A DNA stretch of 64,000 bases from JAKAGZ01 sp035266865 (GCA_035266865.1 DATFMR010000024.1:1-64000), one strand, 5' to 3'; shown: positions 43,425-53,454, counted from the stretch's first letter. Notes: a model not told the origin generated them from the sequence alone. Made by a program: numbers and translations.

Positions 43425-44615
43425 TTATTTTTTGATTGTATAAGTAATCACCAACCGAGGTCTGTTAAACTGTTGGCTTGAATTGCTTCCTAAAATTGCC
43501 CAAATTTCCATTCCAAATAACCCATCCTCGGGAGTTAGAAGAATCCCTTGGTTTTGCTTTTTTGTAACCCATTTTTGCACAAAACTTGTAACATCCCCCT
43601 GAAAGGTATCATTACTATAAGTAAGAGTAATTTTAGAAAGTGTTGAATCAATGGATTTTCCAGAACTGTCTGCAATATTAAATGCTGATAAATTCGAATT
43701 ATAGGATGACCCTTTTACGGTACTTCCAATATCAAGGCTCAAAATAAGGGTAGCTTTGTTTATAATAGCCCCGGAAGGGATACTTGAACAATCAAATGCA
43801 ACTCTTGATTGAGCAACTGACATTGGCTGAACAATCATATCTGTTGGATTAGATATTGCCGGCAATCCCCCTGTTAAAACACTAACGTCTTCATAAGTAT
43901 CCATTCCTAAAGTATCCGTATAAAATCCCGGTTTACTCACAACAATTTTTATTATTGGCAGTGTAGTATAGGAACTTGATAAAACCCCTGAATAACCAAA
44001 AACAGTTTGATTACCAGAAATAGGATTCAAATAAAGTCCATTGGTTGCCTGACCGTTTCCATAATTCATCAATTCATTGGTCATATACGATGTATTTAGA
44101 TGAAACGAAGTTAATGAATCAGTCACATTTTTTTGCGTAGCAATGTCTGTAGCATCGTAGGTGAATTGCGCTCCATTCTCTAAACTGTCGGCTGTGAAAC
44201 CTATTGATGACCAAGGAGATGTTATCTTATATGCGCCAAACTGGAACGTCCCGTTAGAATCTCCAAATACATAAACCCTGGTTAATTCTACCCATGCATC
44301 TGTAATAGATGCATTACTATTTAAGATATCATTTTTAACTGAATCGGGTAGATAGTAATTAAATTTCAATAATGTAGATGCTACCTGATTATTATATTTT
44401 CCTACAAGCATCATGAAAGATGCACCCGTTTTAATTACAGTTTTGAATGATGTAGATGATTGTGGAAATGATCCTGAAAAGGAATCAACGGTAATTAAAT
44501 CTACCTGATCAGGACCTAATAAATTTGAGTTATAATTTCTCGGATTTTCTTTACAGGAATAAATACCAAATAATAATATCGTAAAAAGGATAAAAAACAA
44601 TCTTTTAATTGCCAA
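43425..44615 (-). CDS. lipoprotein with DNRLRE-like domain
   Basis: 396 residues from a TTG at 44615 that has GGAG about eight bases upstream; another in-frame TTG lies at 44630. The N-terminus AIKRLFFILFTILLFGIYSC is a lipoprotein signal with the lipid cysteine before KENP. The C-terminal part (GAIINKATLILSLDIG, VTSFVQKWVTKKQNQGILLT, PRLVITYTIKK) has the DNRLRE pattern seen in surface and carbohydrate-associated proteins. It is one base from the barrel gene, so the two are coupled. Function unknown. Confidence 0.72.
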   Translation of the reverse strand: MAIKRLFFILFTILLFGIYSCKENPRNYNSNLLGPDQVDLITVDSFSGSFPQSSTSFKTVIKTGASFMMLVGKYNNQVASTLLKFNYYLPDSVKNDILNSNASITDAWVELTRVYVFGDSNGTFQFGAYKITSPWSSIGFTADSLENGAQFTYDATDIATQKNVTDSLTSFHLNTSYMTNELMNYGNGQATNGLYLNPISGNQTVFGYSGVLSSSYTTLPIIKIVVSKPGFYTDTLGMDTYEDVSVLTGGLPAISNPTDMIVQPMSVAQSRVAFDCSSIPSGAIINKATLILSLDIGSTVKGSSYNSNLSAFNIADSSGKSIDSTLSKITLTYSNDTFQGDVTSFVQKWVTKKQNQGILLTPEDGLFGMEIWAILGSNSSQQFNRPRLVITYTIKK

Positions 44616-44616
44616 A

Positions 44617-45192
44617 TTAATTATCTCCAATAAAATCTTTTTTAATTATTTTACACACTTCCAAAATATTTTGAGCTACAAAGGTTGGAAAATTATTCTG
44701 TTTTTGCAAGATAGAAAAACTTTCCTCACCGTATCCGCTTTTCACTAGAACAGTTTTTAACCCGGCATTTTTACCACACTCAATATCTGAAACAGAATCG
44801 CCGACGAAATAGGATTTGCTTAAATCTATTTGAAAATCTCTTGATGCTTTATGAACCAAATAAGGTGAAGGTTTTCGGCATAAACATTCATCCTTTGAGT
44901 TAAAATCAGGATGAAAAGGGCAGAAATAAAAAGCATCAATTGATACTTTGTAAGATTTTAACAATTCATTTATTCTGGAATTAACCAAATTTACCATTTC
45001 CTCTGTAATTAGTCCCCTGGCTATTCCAGATTGATTTGAAATAACAATTAATTTAAAATTTAACTCATTCTTTAACAACGAAAGGCCACTTCCTGTTCCG
45101 GGATATAATCTTAATTTTTCAGGCTCCCCCAAATATCCCGGGTCTTCATTTATAGTTCCGTCCCGATCAAGAAAAACTGCATTATTTGTCAT
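44617..45192 (-). CDS. HAD-IIIA phosphatase, GmhB-like
   Basis: About 191 residues. The HAD motifs FLDRDGTINE, VISNQSGIARG and YFVGDSVSDIECGKNAG are complete, and a zinc-binding set (CPFHP then CLCRKP) marks the heptose-bisphosphate phosphatase (GmhB) group. It may remove the 7-phosphate of heptose 1,7-bisphosphate, or histidinol phosphate in related enzymes. The ATG at 45192 overlaps the last base of the glgA stop. Its neighbour glgA suggests sugar-nucleotide or polysaccharide work. Confidence 0.85.
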   Translation of the reverse strand: MTNNAVFLDRDGTINEDPGYLGEPEKLRLYPGTGSGLSLLKNELNFKLIVISNQSGIARGLITEEMVNLVNSRINELLKSYKVSIDAFYFCPFHPDFNSKDECLCRKPSPYLVHKASRDFQIDLSKSYFVGDSVSDIECGKNAGLKTVLVKSGYGEESFSILQKQNNFPTFVAQNILEVCKIIKKDFIGDN

Positions 45193-46682
45193 CAATTGTT
45201 AATAACAGTTTTGTACAGATCAACATATTTTTTAGCAGAAGAATTCCAACTAAAATCAGATTTCATTCCATTCTTTATAATCTTAGTCCATTCTTTTTTA
45301 TCCTGGAATACTTTATTGGCCCTTTTAATTTCTTTTATCATATCAGTGGCATTATATTTCTTGAACATAAATCCATTTCCATTTCCAGATTTTTCATTAT
45401 ATCTTATAACAGTATCGGCTAGCCCTCCAGTTTCTCTTACAATCGGTACAGTTCCGTACATCAAACTATACATCTGGTTTAATCCACAAGGTTCGTACTG
45501 AGACGGCATTAGAAACATATCGGCACCTGCTTCAATTACATGAGCCAATTCATCATTAAATCCTAGGTAACAAGCAAATTTATCAGGATTTTGACGAGCC
45601 GTCTTTTCAAACAGCGTGTGATATTTTTTATCACCAGTTCCCAAGAGAACCATCTGGATATTTAAATTCATCAGACTGGACATTGATTTACTAATTAAAT
45701 CAATCCCTTTGGAATCATACAAACGAGAAATAACCCCAATTACAGGAACATTCTCATCATATTTAAATCTGAATTTTTCAGTAAGTTCTTTTTTATTAAG
45801 TAATTTACTTTCTATATTTTTAATAGAATATTTCTTAGGAAGCAATTTATCTTTCTCAGGGTTCCATACTTTATTATCAATGCCATTTACTATACCATAA
45901 AGATCATTTTTCCTTTTTGCAAGGACATTTTTTAATCCAGCACCAATCTTATCATCTGTTCTTATTTCATTTGCATAAGTTTCGCTAACTGTATTTATAA
46001 CATCAGCATAAAGAAGACCAGTCTTCATAAAATTTATTTTGCCTTTATTAAGTATTCCTTTTTCAGAATTCAGATTATCGGGCAAACCCGTTTTTTTGAA
46101 TGATGATTTACCAAAAACTCCCTGATAGGCAAGATTATGAATAGTGAATAATGTCTTGAATTTTGCAAACTGAGGATCATCCTTTAGATTATTTTTTAAA
46201 TAGGCAGGGATTAATCCACATTGCCAATCGTTACAGTGGATAACGTCCGGAATCCAACCAAGTTTTGTAATTAATTCAAATACAGAATTAGCAAGTAAAA
46301 TAAATCGTTCATCGTTATCCGGATAATCCTTTCCAGTCATTGGATCAATGTAGAGACTATTACGGCTGCCAAAATATTCCTGATTATCCAGGAAATAAAT
46401 TTGTACACGGACTCTTTGTCCAGGGAGAAAACAAGATTTTAAAGAAAATACTACTTCTTTGTTTCCAATTTTGATTAGGATATCTTTTAATCTTACAACT
46501 TCGTGTATTTTAAATTTTCTTTCATCAACAGCACCGTATTTTGGGACTAAAATTCTTACTTCATGTCCCATCTCCGCAAGCATTTGTGGCAGGGCTGCAG
46601 AAACATCAGCAAGACCCCCTGTTTTAACAAATGGAACTACCTCTGAAGTAACAAACAAAATTTTAAACTTTTTTGATGACAT
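45192..46682 (-). CDS. glgA: glycogen synthase (ADP-glucose type)
   Basis: 496 residues, GT5 family. The N-terminus ILFVTSEVVPFVKTGGLADV holds the nucleotide-binding KTGGL motif, and the C-terminal domain has MPSQYEPCGLNQMYSLMYGT and VRETGGLADTV. It extends alpha-1,4-glucan chains from ADP-glucose (or UDP-glucose). No glgB or glgC is in the window. It is the first gene of the five-gene run ending at the TPR protein. Confidence 0.95.
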   Translation of the reverse strand: MSSKKFKILFVTSEVVPFVKTGGLADVSAALPQMLAEMGHEVRILVPKYGAVDERKFKIHEVVRLKDILIKIGNKEVVFSLKSCFLPGQRVRVQIYFLDNQEYFGSRNSLYIDPMTGKDYPDNDERFILLANSVFELITKLGWIPDVIHCNDWQCGLIPAYLKNNLKDDPQFAKFKTLFTIHNLAYQGVFGKSSFKKTGLPDNLNSEKGILNKGKINFMKTGLLYADVINTVSETYANEIRTDDKIGAGLKNVLAKRKNDLYGIVNGIDNKVWNPEKDKLLPKKYSIKNIESKLLNKKELTEKFRFKYDENVPVIGVISRLYDSKGIDLISKSMSSLMNLNIQMVLLGTGDKKYHTLFEKTARQNPDKFACYLGFNDELAHVIEAGADMFLMPSQYEPCGLNQMYSLMYGTVPIVRETGGLADTVIRYNEKSGNGNGFMFKKYNATDMIKEIKRANKVFQDKKEWTKIIKNGMKSDFSWNSSAKKYVDLYKTVINN

Positions 46683-46908
46683 GTTTTGCCGAGAATTATT
46701 TTTAATGAATATTACAATTTACTAAAAAATTAGCTCTTTCTCAAAAAAATCTTAACATACAATTTCAGCTCATCAACACATTTATCTCCCCATCGGCGTC
46801 ATTAATAGTCTGTAATTTTTCTAATTTTATTCTTTCCAAACCTCATTACCCTTTTAGTAATCCTTTATTAATCCTATATTATAGTCCCTAATCAATCAAA
46901 TTATCTTT

Positions 46909-47433
46909 ATGAAAGCACATATTTGTTTAAAAATATTACTCTCAGGTCTTTTTTTAACATTTTATTTTGGATGTGGATCATCTACTGAGACACGCTACAA
47001 TGATAAAGAAGGCAAAAAAGCTCCAAAAACTAATACGGAGTTAGATGAAACTTTTGATTTTACCCCCTATAAAACAAAAATTGAAATTCAAGGCAGCAAA
47101 AAATATATTAATGGTAAGGAAATAAATGCCTGGTACGATTACCCGGCAACAATTGATACCTCTACTACGGAAACAATAGTTAACACTGTATACGGATACA
47201 GGATCAGGGTTACCTCAACAGATAACCTTTTACAAGCTGACAGCCTAAGATCCATTCTTGCTTCTGAGTTAAATCAAAAGAAAATTTATATATTATTTGA
47301 TCCACCGTTTTATAGAATTGATGTAGGAGATTTTACTGAAATCTCCCCAGCACGTGACCTGAAATTCAAATTGAATCAGATTGGTTATTCTGAAGCAAGA
47401 ATTATTAATGAGAAAGTAAATGTTTACCAATAA
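46909..47433 (+). CDS. lipoprotein with SPOR-like C-terminal domain
   Basis: 174 residues with a lipoprotein signal (LLSGLFLTFYFGCGSS, lipid cysteine at about 23). The C-terminal 75 residues (YGYRIRVTSTDNLLQADSLR and YRIDVGDFTEISPARDLKFK) have the SPOR-domain pattern of about 70 residues that binds denuded peptidoglycan at division sites. It precedes hutI by 20 bases, which is probably accidental for function. Confidence 0.72.
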   Translation: MKAHICLKILLSGLFLTFYFGCGSSTETRYNDKEGKKAPKTNTELDETFDFTPYKTKIEIQGSKKYINGKEINAWYDYPATIDTSTTETIVNTVYGYRIRVTSTDNLLQADSLRSILASELNQKKIYILFDPPFYRIDVGDFTEISPARDLKFKLNQIGYSEARIINEKVNVYQ

Positions 47434-47453
47434 TATTTGTTTTTAATTTTGAA

Positions 47454-48710
47454 ATGTTAAAACTTCTTTCAAATCCCTCTCAAATTATAACCGTAGATAC
47501 AAATAAAAAAAATGTTAAAAGAGCCAACGAACTAAAGGAATTATCTGTCTTAACAAACCATTCTATTTTGATTGAAAACAATATCATCAAAGATTTTATT
47601 CCTGAAGCTTCAGTATCAAAAATAAACCCTGATGTGATTATTGATCTTGCCGGTAAAATAGTTTTACCAGGAATAATTGAATGTCATACTCACACCGCCT
47701 TTGCCGGATCGCGTGCTAAGGAATTCAGGCAAAGACTGGCAGGAGTACATTACGAAGAAATTGCAAAAGCAGGCGGTGGAATTAACACTACTGTGTCTGC
47801 AGTAAGGCAGTCTTCTTTTGAAGAATTAATTGATATAATTAAACCTAGGATTGAGAATTTTATTTCACAAGGTATTACTACTCTTGAAATTAAAAGCGGT
47901 TACGGACTTGATCTTGAAAACGAATTGAAGCTTTTAAAAGCTATAAATTATTTGAATGAATATTACCCGATTGATATTATTCCTACTTTTTTAGGTGCTC
48001 ACACTTTCCCCCTAGAATTTAAAGATGATCACCAAGGATATGTCGATTTAATTATTGAAAAAATGCTCCCAAAAGTTGCTGAAAAAAAATATGCGGTTTT
48101 TTGTGATGGGTTTTGTGAAAGCACTGCATTCTCTGAAAATGAAATAGATCATATTTTTACGGCTGCAAATAAACTTGGTCTCAAATTAAAGCTTCATACT
48201 GAACAATTTAATTCGATCGGTGGAATTGATATTGCGTTAAAACATAACGCAACAAGTATAGATCATCTGGAAGTATTAAATGATTCAGATATTTCAAAGG
48301 TTTGTAATAGTGACACTGTGGCTGTACTCCTTCCCGGAGTTTCATTTTTTCTTAATTATGGGTATGCACCCGCAAGAAAATTAATTGATGGAGGTGCTAT
48401 TGTTACCCTTGCAACTGATTATAATCCGGGATCATCATATATCTCAAATATTGCTTTCATTATGAGTCTTGCAGCTTTAAAAATGAATATGACAATTGAA
48501 GAGACAATTTCCGCGGTAACAATTAATTCAGCCAAAGCTCTAGAATTACAGAGCGACAGGGGCAGCCTTGAAATAGGAAAAAAAGCTGATTTTGCAATTT
48601 TCAATACTAATGAGTATTCTGATATAGTTTATAATGTTGGAAAAAATCTAAATTGTATGACAATAAAAAATGGAGAGATAATTTTTGAGTTTAATGGAGG
48701 TAAAAATTGA
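47454..48710 (+). CDS. hutI: imidazolonepropionase
   Basis: 418 residues of the amidohydrolase family. The metal site VLPGIIECHTHTAFAGSRAK, EIKSGYGLDLENELKLL, KLHTEQFNSIGG and TLATDYNPGSSY are HutI blocks. It opens imidazolone propionate to formiminoglutamate, the third step of histidine degradation. The next two genes, ftcD and fchA, carry on the path. hutH and hutU are not in the window. Confidence 0.96.
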   Translation: MLKLLSNPSQIITVDTNKKNVKRANELKELSVLTNHSILIENNIIKDFIPEASVSKINPDVIIDLAGKIVLPGIIECHTHTAFAGSRAKEFRQRLAGVHYEEIAKAGGGINTTVSAVRQSSFEELIDIIKPRIENFISQGITTLEIKSGYGLDLENELKLLKAINYLNEYYPIDIIPTFLGAHTFPLEFKDDHQGYVDLIIEKMLPKVAEKKYAVFCDGFCESTAFSENEIDHIFTAANKLGLKLKLHTEQFNSIGGIDIALKHNATSIDHLEVLNDSDISKVCNSDTVAVLLPGVSFFLNYGYAPARKLIDGGAIVTLATDYNPGSSYISNIAFIMSLAALKMNMTIEETISAVTINSAKALELQSDRGSLEIGKKADFAIFNTNEYSDIVYNVGKNLNCMTIKNGEIIFEFNGGKN

Positions 48711-49726
48711 AAATTATTGAATGCGTACCGAATTTTAGTGATGGTAGAAATGAAGAAACTTTTCAATCAATAATTACTGCAATTAAAAACACACAAGGCG
48801 TTAAATTTTTAAATCTTGAACCTGACCCCGATTATAACCGTGTGGTGGTTACAATGGCAGGAGATGAAGATGGAATTGTAAATGGTGCTTTTAATGCATG
48901 TAAAGCTGCTGCTAATGCAATTGATATGACAACACAAAGTGGTGAGCATCCGAGATTGGGTGCAATTGATGTAGTCCCTTTTGTCCCTGTAAAAGGTGTA
49001 ACTATGGAAGAATGTGTAAAGATTTCAGAAAAATTTGGAGAAATGATCTCCAAAGAATTGAATTTACCGGTTTATCTTTACGAAACTGCAGCAAAAAAAC
49101 CCGAAAGGAAAAGTCTTTCCAGTATTCGCAAAGGTGAGTATGAAGGTCTTGAAGAAAAATTAAAAGACCCTGAATGGATACCGGATTTTGGAAAAGCAGT
49201 TTTTAATCCAAAACTTGGTGCATTAGTAACCGGGGCAAGATTCTTCTTAATTGCTTACAATGTTAATATAAAATCAACAGATGTAAGTTTTTCAAAAGAG
49301 ATAGCCGAAACTTTAAGAGAATCAGGAAAACTGAAAAGAGACAATGCCGGAAAGGTGATTAAAGAAAATGGTAAAAGTGTTAGAATTCCCGGAAGATTAA
49401 AAGAAGTAAAAGGAATGGGAGTTTCATTGGAGAAATATAACATTACCCAGGTTTCAATGAATCTCACAAATTATGAAGTTACTCCAATTCATATTGCATT
49501 TGAAGAAGTAAAAAAAGAAGCGGAAAAAATGGGCGTGGAGGTTGATGGAAGTGAAATCGTCGGTCTCGTTCCTCTTGAAGCTTTATTGAAGGCAGGAAAA
49601 TATTATTCCAATAATGAAGAAACTGATGAAAATAAATTAGTTGACCTTGCAATAGAAAAATTAGGTTTGAGTACATTAAATAATTTTGATAAAAAAAATA
49701 AAATAATCGATTATATGATCGATTGA
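48707..49726 (+). CDS. ftcD: glutamate formimidoyltransferase
   Basis: 339 residues: IIECVPNFSDGRNEETFQSI, DPDYNRVVVTMAGDE, SGEHPRLGAIDVVPFVP and VGLVPLEALLKAGKYY are family blocks. It moves the formimino group from formiminoglutamate to tetrahydrofolate, leaving glutamate. The start is a TTG overlapping the hutI stop as TTGA, with GGAGG ten bases upstream. In animals this domain is fused to the cyclodeaminase; here that is the separate next gene. Confidence 0.94.
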   Translation: MKIIECVPNFSDGRNEETFQSIITAIKNTQGVKFLNLEPDPDYNRVVVTMAGDEDGIVNGAFNACKAAANAIDMTTQSGEHPRLGAIDVVPFVPVKGVTMEECVKISEKFGEMISKELNLPVYLYETAAKKPERKSLSSIRKGEYEGLEEKLKDPEWIPDFGKAVFNPKLGALVTGARFFLIAYNVNIKSTDVSFSKEIAETLRESGKLKRDNAGKVIKENGKSVRIPGRLKEVKGMGVSLEKYNITQVSMNLTNYEVTPIHIAFEEVKKEAEKMGVEVDGSEIVGLVPLEALLKAGKYYSNNEETDENKLVDLAIEKLGLSTLNNFDKKNKIIDYMID

Positions 49727-49761
49727 TAAATCACAATAATATTACATTAAAAGGAAGTTAA

Positions 49762-50391
49762 ATGGATCTTTCAAAATCTTTAAATAATTACCTGGAAGAA
49801 TTATCATCAAATGCTCCCACTCCCGGCGGTGGAAATGTAGCCGCTTTGTCTGGGGTTCTGGCTTGCAATCTTGGAATAATGGTTTGTAATCTTACGATCG
49901 GAAAGAAAAAATATCTTGAAGTTGAAGATGAAATGAAAAAGGTTAAGACTGAACTTGAAAATTTAAGTAATTGTTTTATTGAGCTTGGATCAAAAGATAA
50001 TTATGCATTTGATAAAGTAATGGAAGCATTTAGACTTCCTAAAGAAACAGAAGAAGAAAAAAAAGCCAGGTCAGAAAAAATTGAAGAAGCAACCTATGCA
50101 GCTGCGGTTGTTCCATCTGAGGTAATTGACACCTGTAAAAAAACACTTGAATTACTTAAAACTGTTGCTGAGAAAGGAAACAAAAATTCTGTTTCAGACG
50201 CAGGAGTGGCAGTATCATTAATCTCCACTTCAGCTCAGGGAGCATTTTTAAATGTGCTGATAAATTGTTCATCTCTTAAGAATAAAACTGTAGGGAATGA
50301 ATTATTGAAAAGAAGTGAAATAATTTGCAACGAAGTTGAAGTTGGATGCAAGACATTACTGGACGAAGTTAAAAAAGGATTGTATAATTAA
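49762..50391 (+). CDS. fchA: formimidoyltetrahydrofolate cyclodeaminase
   Basis: 209 residues, almost all helical. The segments SNAPTPGGGNVAALSGVLAC and FDKVMEAFRLPKETEEEKKA are the cyclodeaminase signature. It releases ammonia from formimino-tetrahydrofolate to give 5,10-methenyl-tetrahydrofolate. It follows ftcD with a clear ribosome site (AAGGAAG), completing the hutI-ftcD-fchA set. Confidence 0.93.
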   Translation: MDLSKSLNNYLEELSSNAPTPGGGNVAALSGVLACNLGIMVCNLTIGKKKYLEVEDEMKKVKTELENLSNCFIELGSKDNYAFDKVMEAFRLPKETEEEKKARSEKIEEATYAAAVVPSEVIDTCKKTLELLKTVAEKGNKNSVSDAGVAVSLISTSAQGAFLNVLINCSSLKNKTVGNELLKRSEIICNEVEVGCKTLLDEVKKGLYN

Positions 50392-50398
50392 TCCAGCA

Positions 50399-52090
50399 TT
50401 ATTTTAATTCGAATTTTATATCGGTTAAAGTCCAGCGAGGCTTTAATGTAATATCAGTTTTATAATAGAAGAACTTCTCGGCTGGTTCAAACGGAAATGG
50501 CCAGCCGTAATCATATTTACCATTATTATTTACATCATAAAAACACCAAAGGCTGTAATCCCCCGGTTCAATTCTTTTAAATTCAAACTTACCATCATTG
50601 CTTAACCTGGAATGATATTTATTATCACCATTCTTTTCCTGAAGAACTAAAACGGGACTTTGAAGATTATCCGCATTAACAACAGAACCAGAAAGACCTG
50701 TAAAATCTATTCCTGATATAGTTTTAAAATTATAGATATAAGTTGTGTCATAACTGTTTCCTGCTATATCATTAAAATTATTCAGGTCCATTTTTATTTG
50801 ATAATCTCTATTACTTAAAAGATTTTTATCAGGTGAAATTGTAATAGTTGCATCATCAAGGAAATCTATTTTTATGGGGATTTTATTTCCTAAAGTATCA
50901 GAAAGTGAAATTGCATTTTTCGCAGCTACCTTATCAAACGCATCGTTAAAATAAAACAGGAAAGAAGGATTTATAAAATCGATTCTTTGTGAACCGTATG
51001 GTGGAATTGTTTTTATAATACCGGGCTTGCTCGTATCTTCCCTATCGCTTACAGTAACTCTAGAAAAATCATTCTCAAAAATATTACCGAATTTATTTCC
51101 CAATTTGCGAGCTACTAAATAGACATTATCTTGAGTAGGAATTGATTCATTTATTGTAAGTACAACTTCTTCCGGTTTAATTGTTCCCTTAAAAGCATAA
51201 GCAGGTATTATTTCTTTATTAGTAGTTGAATCAATTAAGAAAAAATTATCTCTATTTATTAATGTAGAATCAATTCTTTGCGATAATGAAGTTAGAATAT
51301 GATATTTATCCGTCATCGTCGCTCTAATCATTCTTGGCGGAACAGTGTCACGCTTTGTGATCATAAAATCTAAGTCAGATAATAAGGAATCATTTTCCGC
51401 AAGGGTTACATCACCCGAAGGATCACCAAACTCATCTTGTGAAGGCTGAAACAGGTAATCCTTATATTGATCCATAATTGCAAATATCCTGTAATCACCA
51501 GCTGCTAATCCCGTAATTTTGTATGTCCCATCCGATCCTGCCTGAGAAATATAATCCGGTTCTACCGTAAAAGGATCAATAATTTTGTTCCTGCTTTTTT
51601 TGTATGCAAAAATAAAAATACCGTTTGGATTTTCAGTATAGACTTTCCCTGATATTGATCTTCTATCTATTTTGTCTCCTGTTGAGAAAGTGAGGGTGTA
51701 GGAACTGGCCATTCTGTTTTTATTGTTTTCATCAACTAAATCTGTACCAATAGTTATTACATATGTAACATCCCTTTTTAGCGGTCCGGGAAAATTAATC
51801 TCTACTCCTTTCCCAGTCCATGAATATTCCAATTGTCCATCAATATGAGGAGAGATAAACACAGAACTATTTAAAGAACTTTTTACTACATACTCAGAAA
51901 AATCAATTTCAATATGATCATCACTAAAATTTGTTGTACCGTCAGCGGGATAAATTTCTTCAATTTGAGGAGGAATTTTATCTACCTCTCCCCCTCCGGG
52001 GGGTAGCTGATTTGCGCAACCGGAAAACATAATTACTAGTGAAATAATAGCTAGTAAATAACCTACTTGTTTTTTTGTGCTCTTAACCAT
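50399..52090 (-). CDS. lipoprotein with N-terminal Big_5 (Ig-like) domain
   Basis: 563 residues. The lipoprotein signal (YLLAIISLVIMFSGCANQ, Cys about 25) is followed by the Big_5/SbsA domain PPQIEEIYPADGTTNFSDDH and further beta-rich domains, one carboxypeptidase-regulatory-like (DGTYKITGLAAGDYRIFAIM). It is probably an exposed outer-membrane structural lipoprotein. It overlaps the end of the mltG gene by 28 bases, which points to coupling with peptidoglycan work. Confidence 0.8.
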   Translation of the reverse strand: MVKSTKKQVGYLLAIISLVIMFSGCANQLPPGGGEVDKIPPQIEEIYPADGTTNFSDDHIEIDFSEYVVKSSLNSSVFISPHIDGQLEYSWTGKGVEINFPGPLKRDVTYVITIGTDLVDENNKNRMASSYTLTFSTGDKIDRRSISGKVYTENPNGIFIFAYKKSRNKIIDPFTVEPDYISQAGSDGTYKITGLAAGDYRIFAIMDQYKDYLFQPSQDEFGDPSGDVTLAENDSLLSDLDFMITKRDTVPPRMIRATMTDKYHILTSLSQRIDSTLINRDNFFLIDSTTNKEIIPAYAFKGTIKPEEVVLTINESIPTQDNVYLVARKLGNKFGNIFENDFSRVTVSDREDTSKPGIIKTIPPYGSQRIDFINPSFLFYFNDAFDKVAAKNAISLSDTLGNKIPIKIDFLDDATITISPDKNLLSNRDYQIKMDLNNFNDIAGNSYDTTYIYNFKTISGIDFTGLSGSVVNADNLQSPVLVLQEKNGDNKYHSRLSNDGKFEFKRIEPGDYSLWCFYDVNNNGKYDYGWPFPFEPAEKFFYYKTDITLKPRWTLTDIKFELK

Positions 52091-53454
52091 TTTCTATACT
52101 TTGAAACAGCCCTTAGATGCTGTGAATAAGTTTTGGAAAATATATGACCTCCTTCACCATCAGCAACCATATATAAATATTTATTATCATCAGGATATAA
52201 TACAGACATTAACGAATTCCGACCCGGATTATTAATAGGGCCGGGTGGTAAGCCTGTATGAATGTAAGTGTTATACGGCGATTTCATTTCCAGATCTTTA
52301 TAATTCAATTTTTTCCAACCATCTGGTTGAATGAATTGAATTGTAGGATCTGCCTGAAGTGCCATTCCTATTCTAAGTCTGTTTAAATACAATGCAGCAA
52401 TTTGTGGCATTTCTGAAACTTTATTTGTTTCTCCTTTAACAATTGAAGCAAGAGTAATTATATCATGAATAGAATATCCCATTTCTTTTGCTCTTTGCTT
52501 AAGAGAATCTACCCAAAAAACCTGAAACCGTTTATACATTCTTTTTATAACTTCTTTCGCCTGACTCTTTTCATAAATTCCATAATCCCCAGGCATTAGG
52601 TATCCCATCATATTTTTTGCATTTATTCCCAAAGATTTACAAAAGTTATTGTCTCTGGCAAGATTGACAAAATCAGCGGAATCAACAAGTGCAACATTCT
52701 GAATTTTCCAAGCCATCCATTTTATCGTTAATCCCTCTCTGATATTAACATATTTGAGAAAACTTGCTTCCCCACTGGTAAAAAGATCTATTAATCCAAG
52801 GTAGCTTAGTCCATTGGGAATATAATACCGGGCAGCCCTAAGTTTTTTTTCAGCCCCGGTTACAAATGTTGCAATCTTCATGTTGAGTTTATTAGGAATA
52901 ACATTATTTTGATAAAGATTATCTACAATCTGTGTAAGTGATTCTCCTTTTTTAATTTCAAACTGTACGGGTTCCTTTACAGAATAATAATTGGGAGTAA
53001 AAAATATCCAAATAAATGACAGCAATAGTATAAAGAAAAAAGAGAAAACAACTATTAATTGTCTTTTTGTTAGAAGATTTTTCAGAACAATTTTCATATT
53101 TTTATTTTTTGAAGTTATAACTTTATCTATTTTATCTAACTTTTGAATGGTACGCGACTCATCAATAATTCTTTCATAAATTCTTTCCAAGGATCTTCTT
53201 TTTAAAGGATTTGAAGCATAAGATAATATTTTGTTTGCTATATCTTTTTCACGTTCCGGAATATAAGCCGGTAAGCCTAGTGATTTTTTCACTCTTCCGA
53301 TCATAACCGATCTAAGAGTTCTTTTATTTAGAGACTCTACAATTTCCCTGTCAATTTTATCTATCTGATTACGCAATTTTCTAAGAACTTTTTCACGTTC
53401 CTCAATTGACAAGGATTCAAGCTCTCTTTCTATTTTCTTAAAAAAGTTATTCAT
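52063..53454 (-). CDS. mltG: chorismate mutase domain fused to endolytic transglycosylase MltG
   Basis: 463 residues. Residues about 20-110 match the AroQ chorismate mutase fold. Residues R28, R45, K56, E69, S100 and Q104 correspond to R11, R28, K39, E52, S84 and Q88 of the E. coli enzyme with the same spacing apart from one residue; D48 is replaced by I65. A membrane helix (about 132-152) follows, then the MltG domain with ASIVKGETN (conserved Glu342) and LYLNRLRIGMALQADPTIQF. MltG cuts nascent glycan strands in the periplasm, so the mutase domain would be cytoplasmic. The N-terminus is in frame and has no break. Confidence 0.88.
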   Translation of the reverse strand: MNNFFKKIERELESLSIEEREKVLRKLRNQIDKIDREIVESLNKRTLRSVMIGRVKKSLGLPAYIPEREKDIANKILSYASNPLKRRSLERIYERIIDESRTIQKLDKIDKVITSKNKNMKIVLKNLLTKRQLIVVFSFFFILLLSFIWIFFTPNYYSVKEPVQFEIKKGESLTQIVDNLYQNNVIPNKLNMKIATFVTGAEKKLRAARYYIPNGLSYLGLIDLFTSGEASFLKYVNIREGLTIKWMAWKIQNVALVDSADFVNLARDNNFCKSLGINAKNMMGYLMPGDYGIYEKSQAKEVIKRMYKRFQVFWVDSLKQRAKEMGYSIHDIITLASIVKGETNKVSEMPQIAALYLNRLRIGMALQADPTIQFIQPDGWKKLNYKDLEMKSPYNTYIHTGLPPGPINNPGRNSLMSVLYPDDNKYLYMVADGEGGHIFSKTYSQHLRAVSKYRKWLRAQKNK

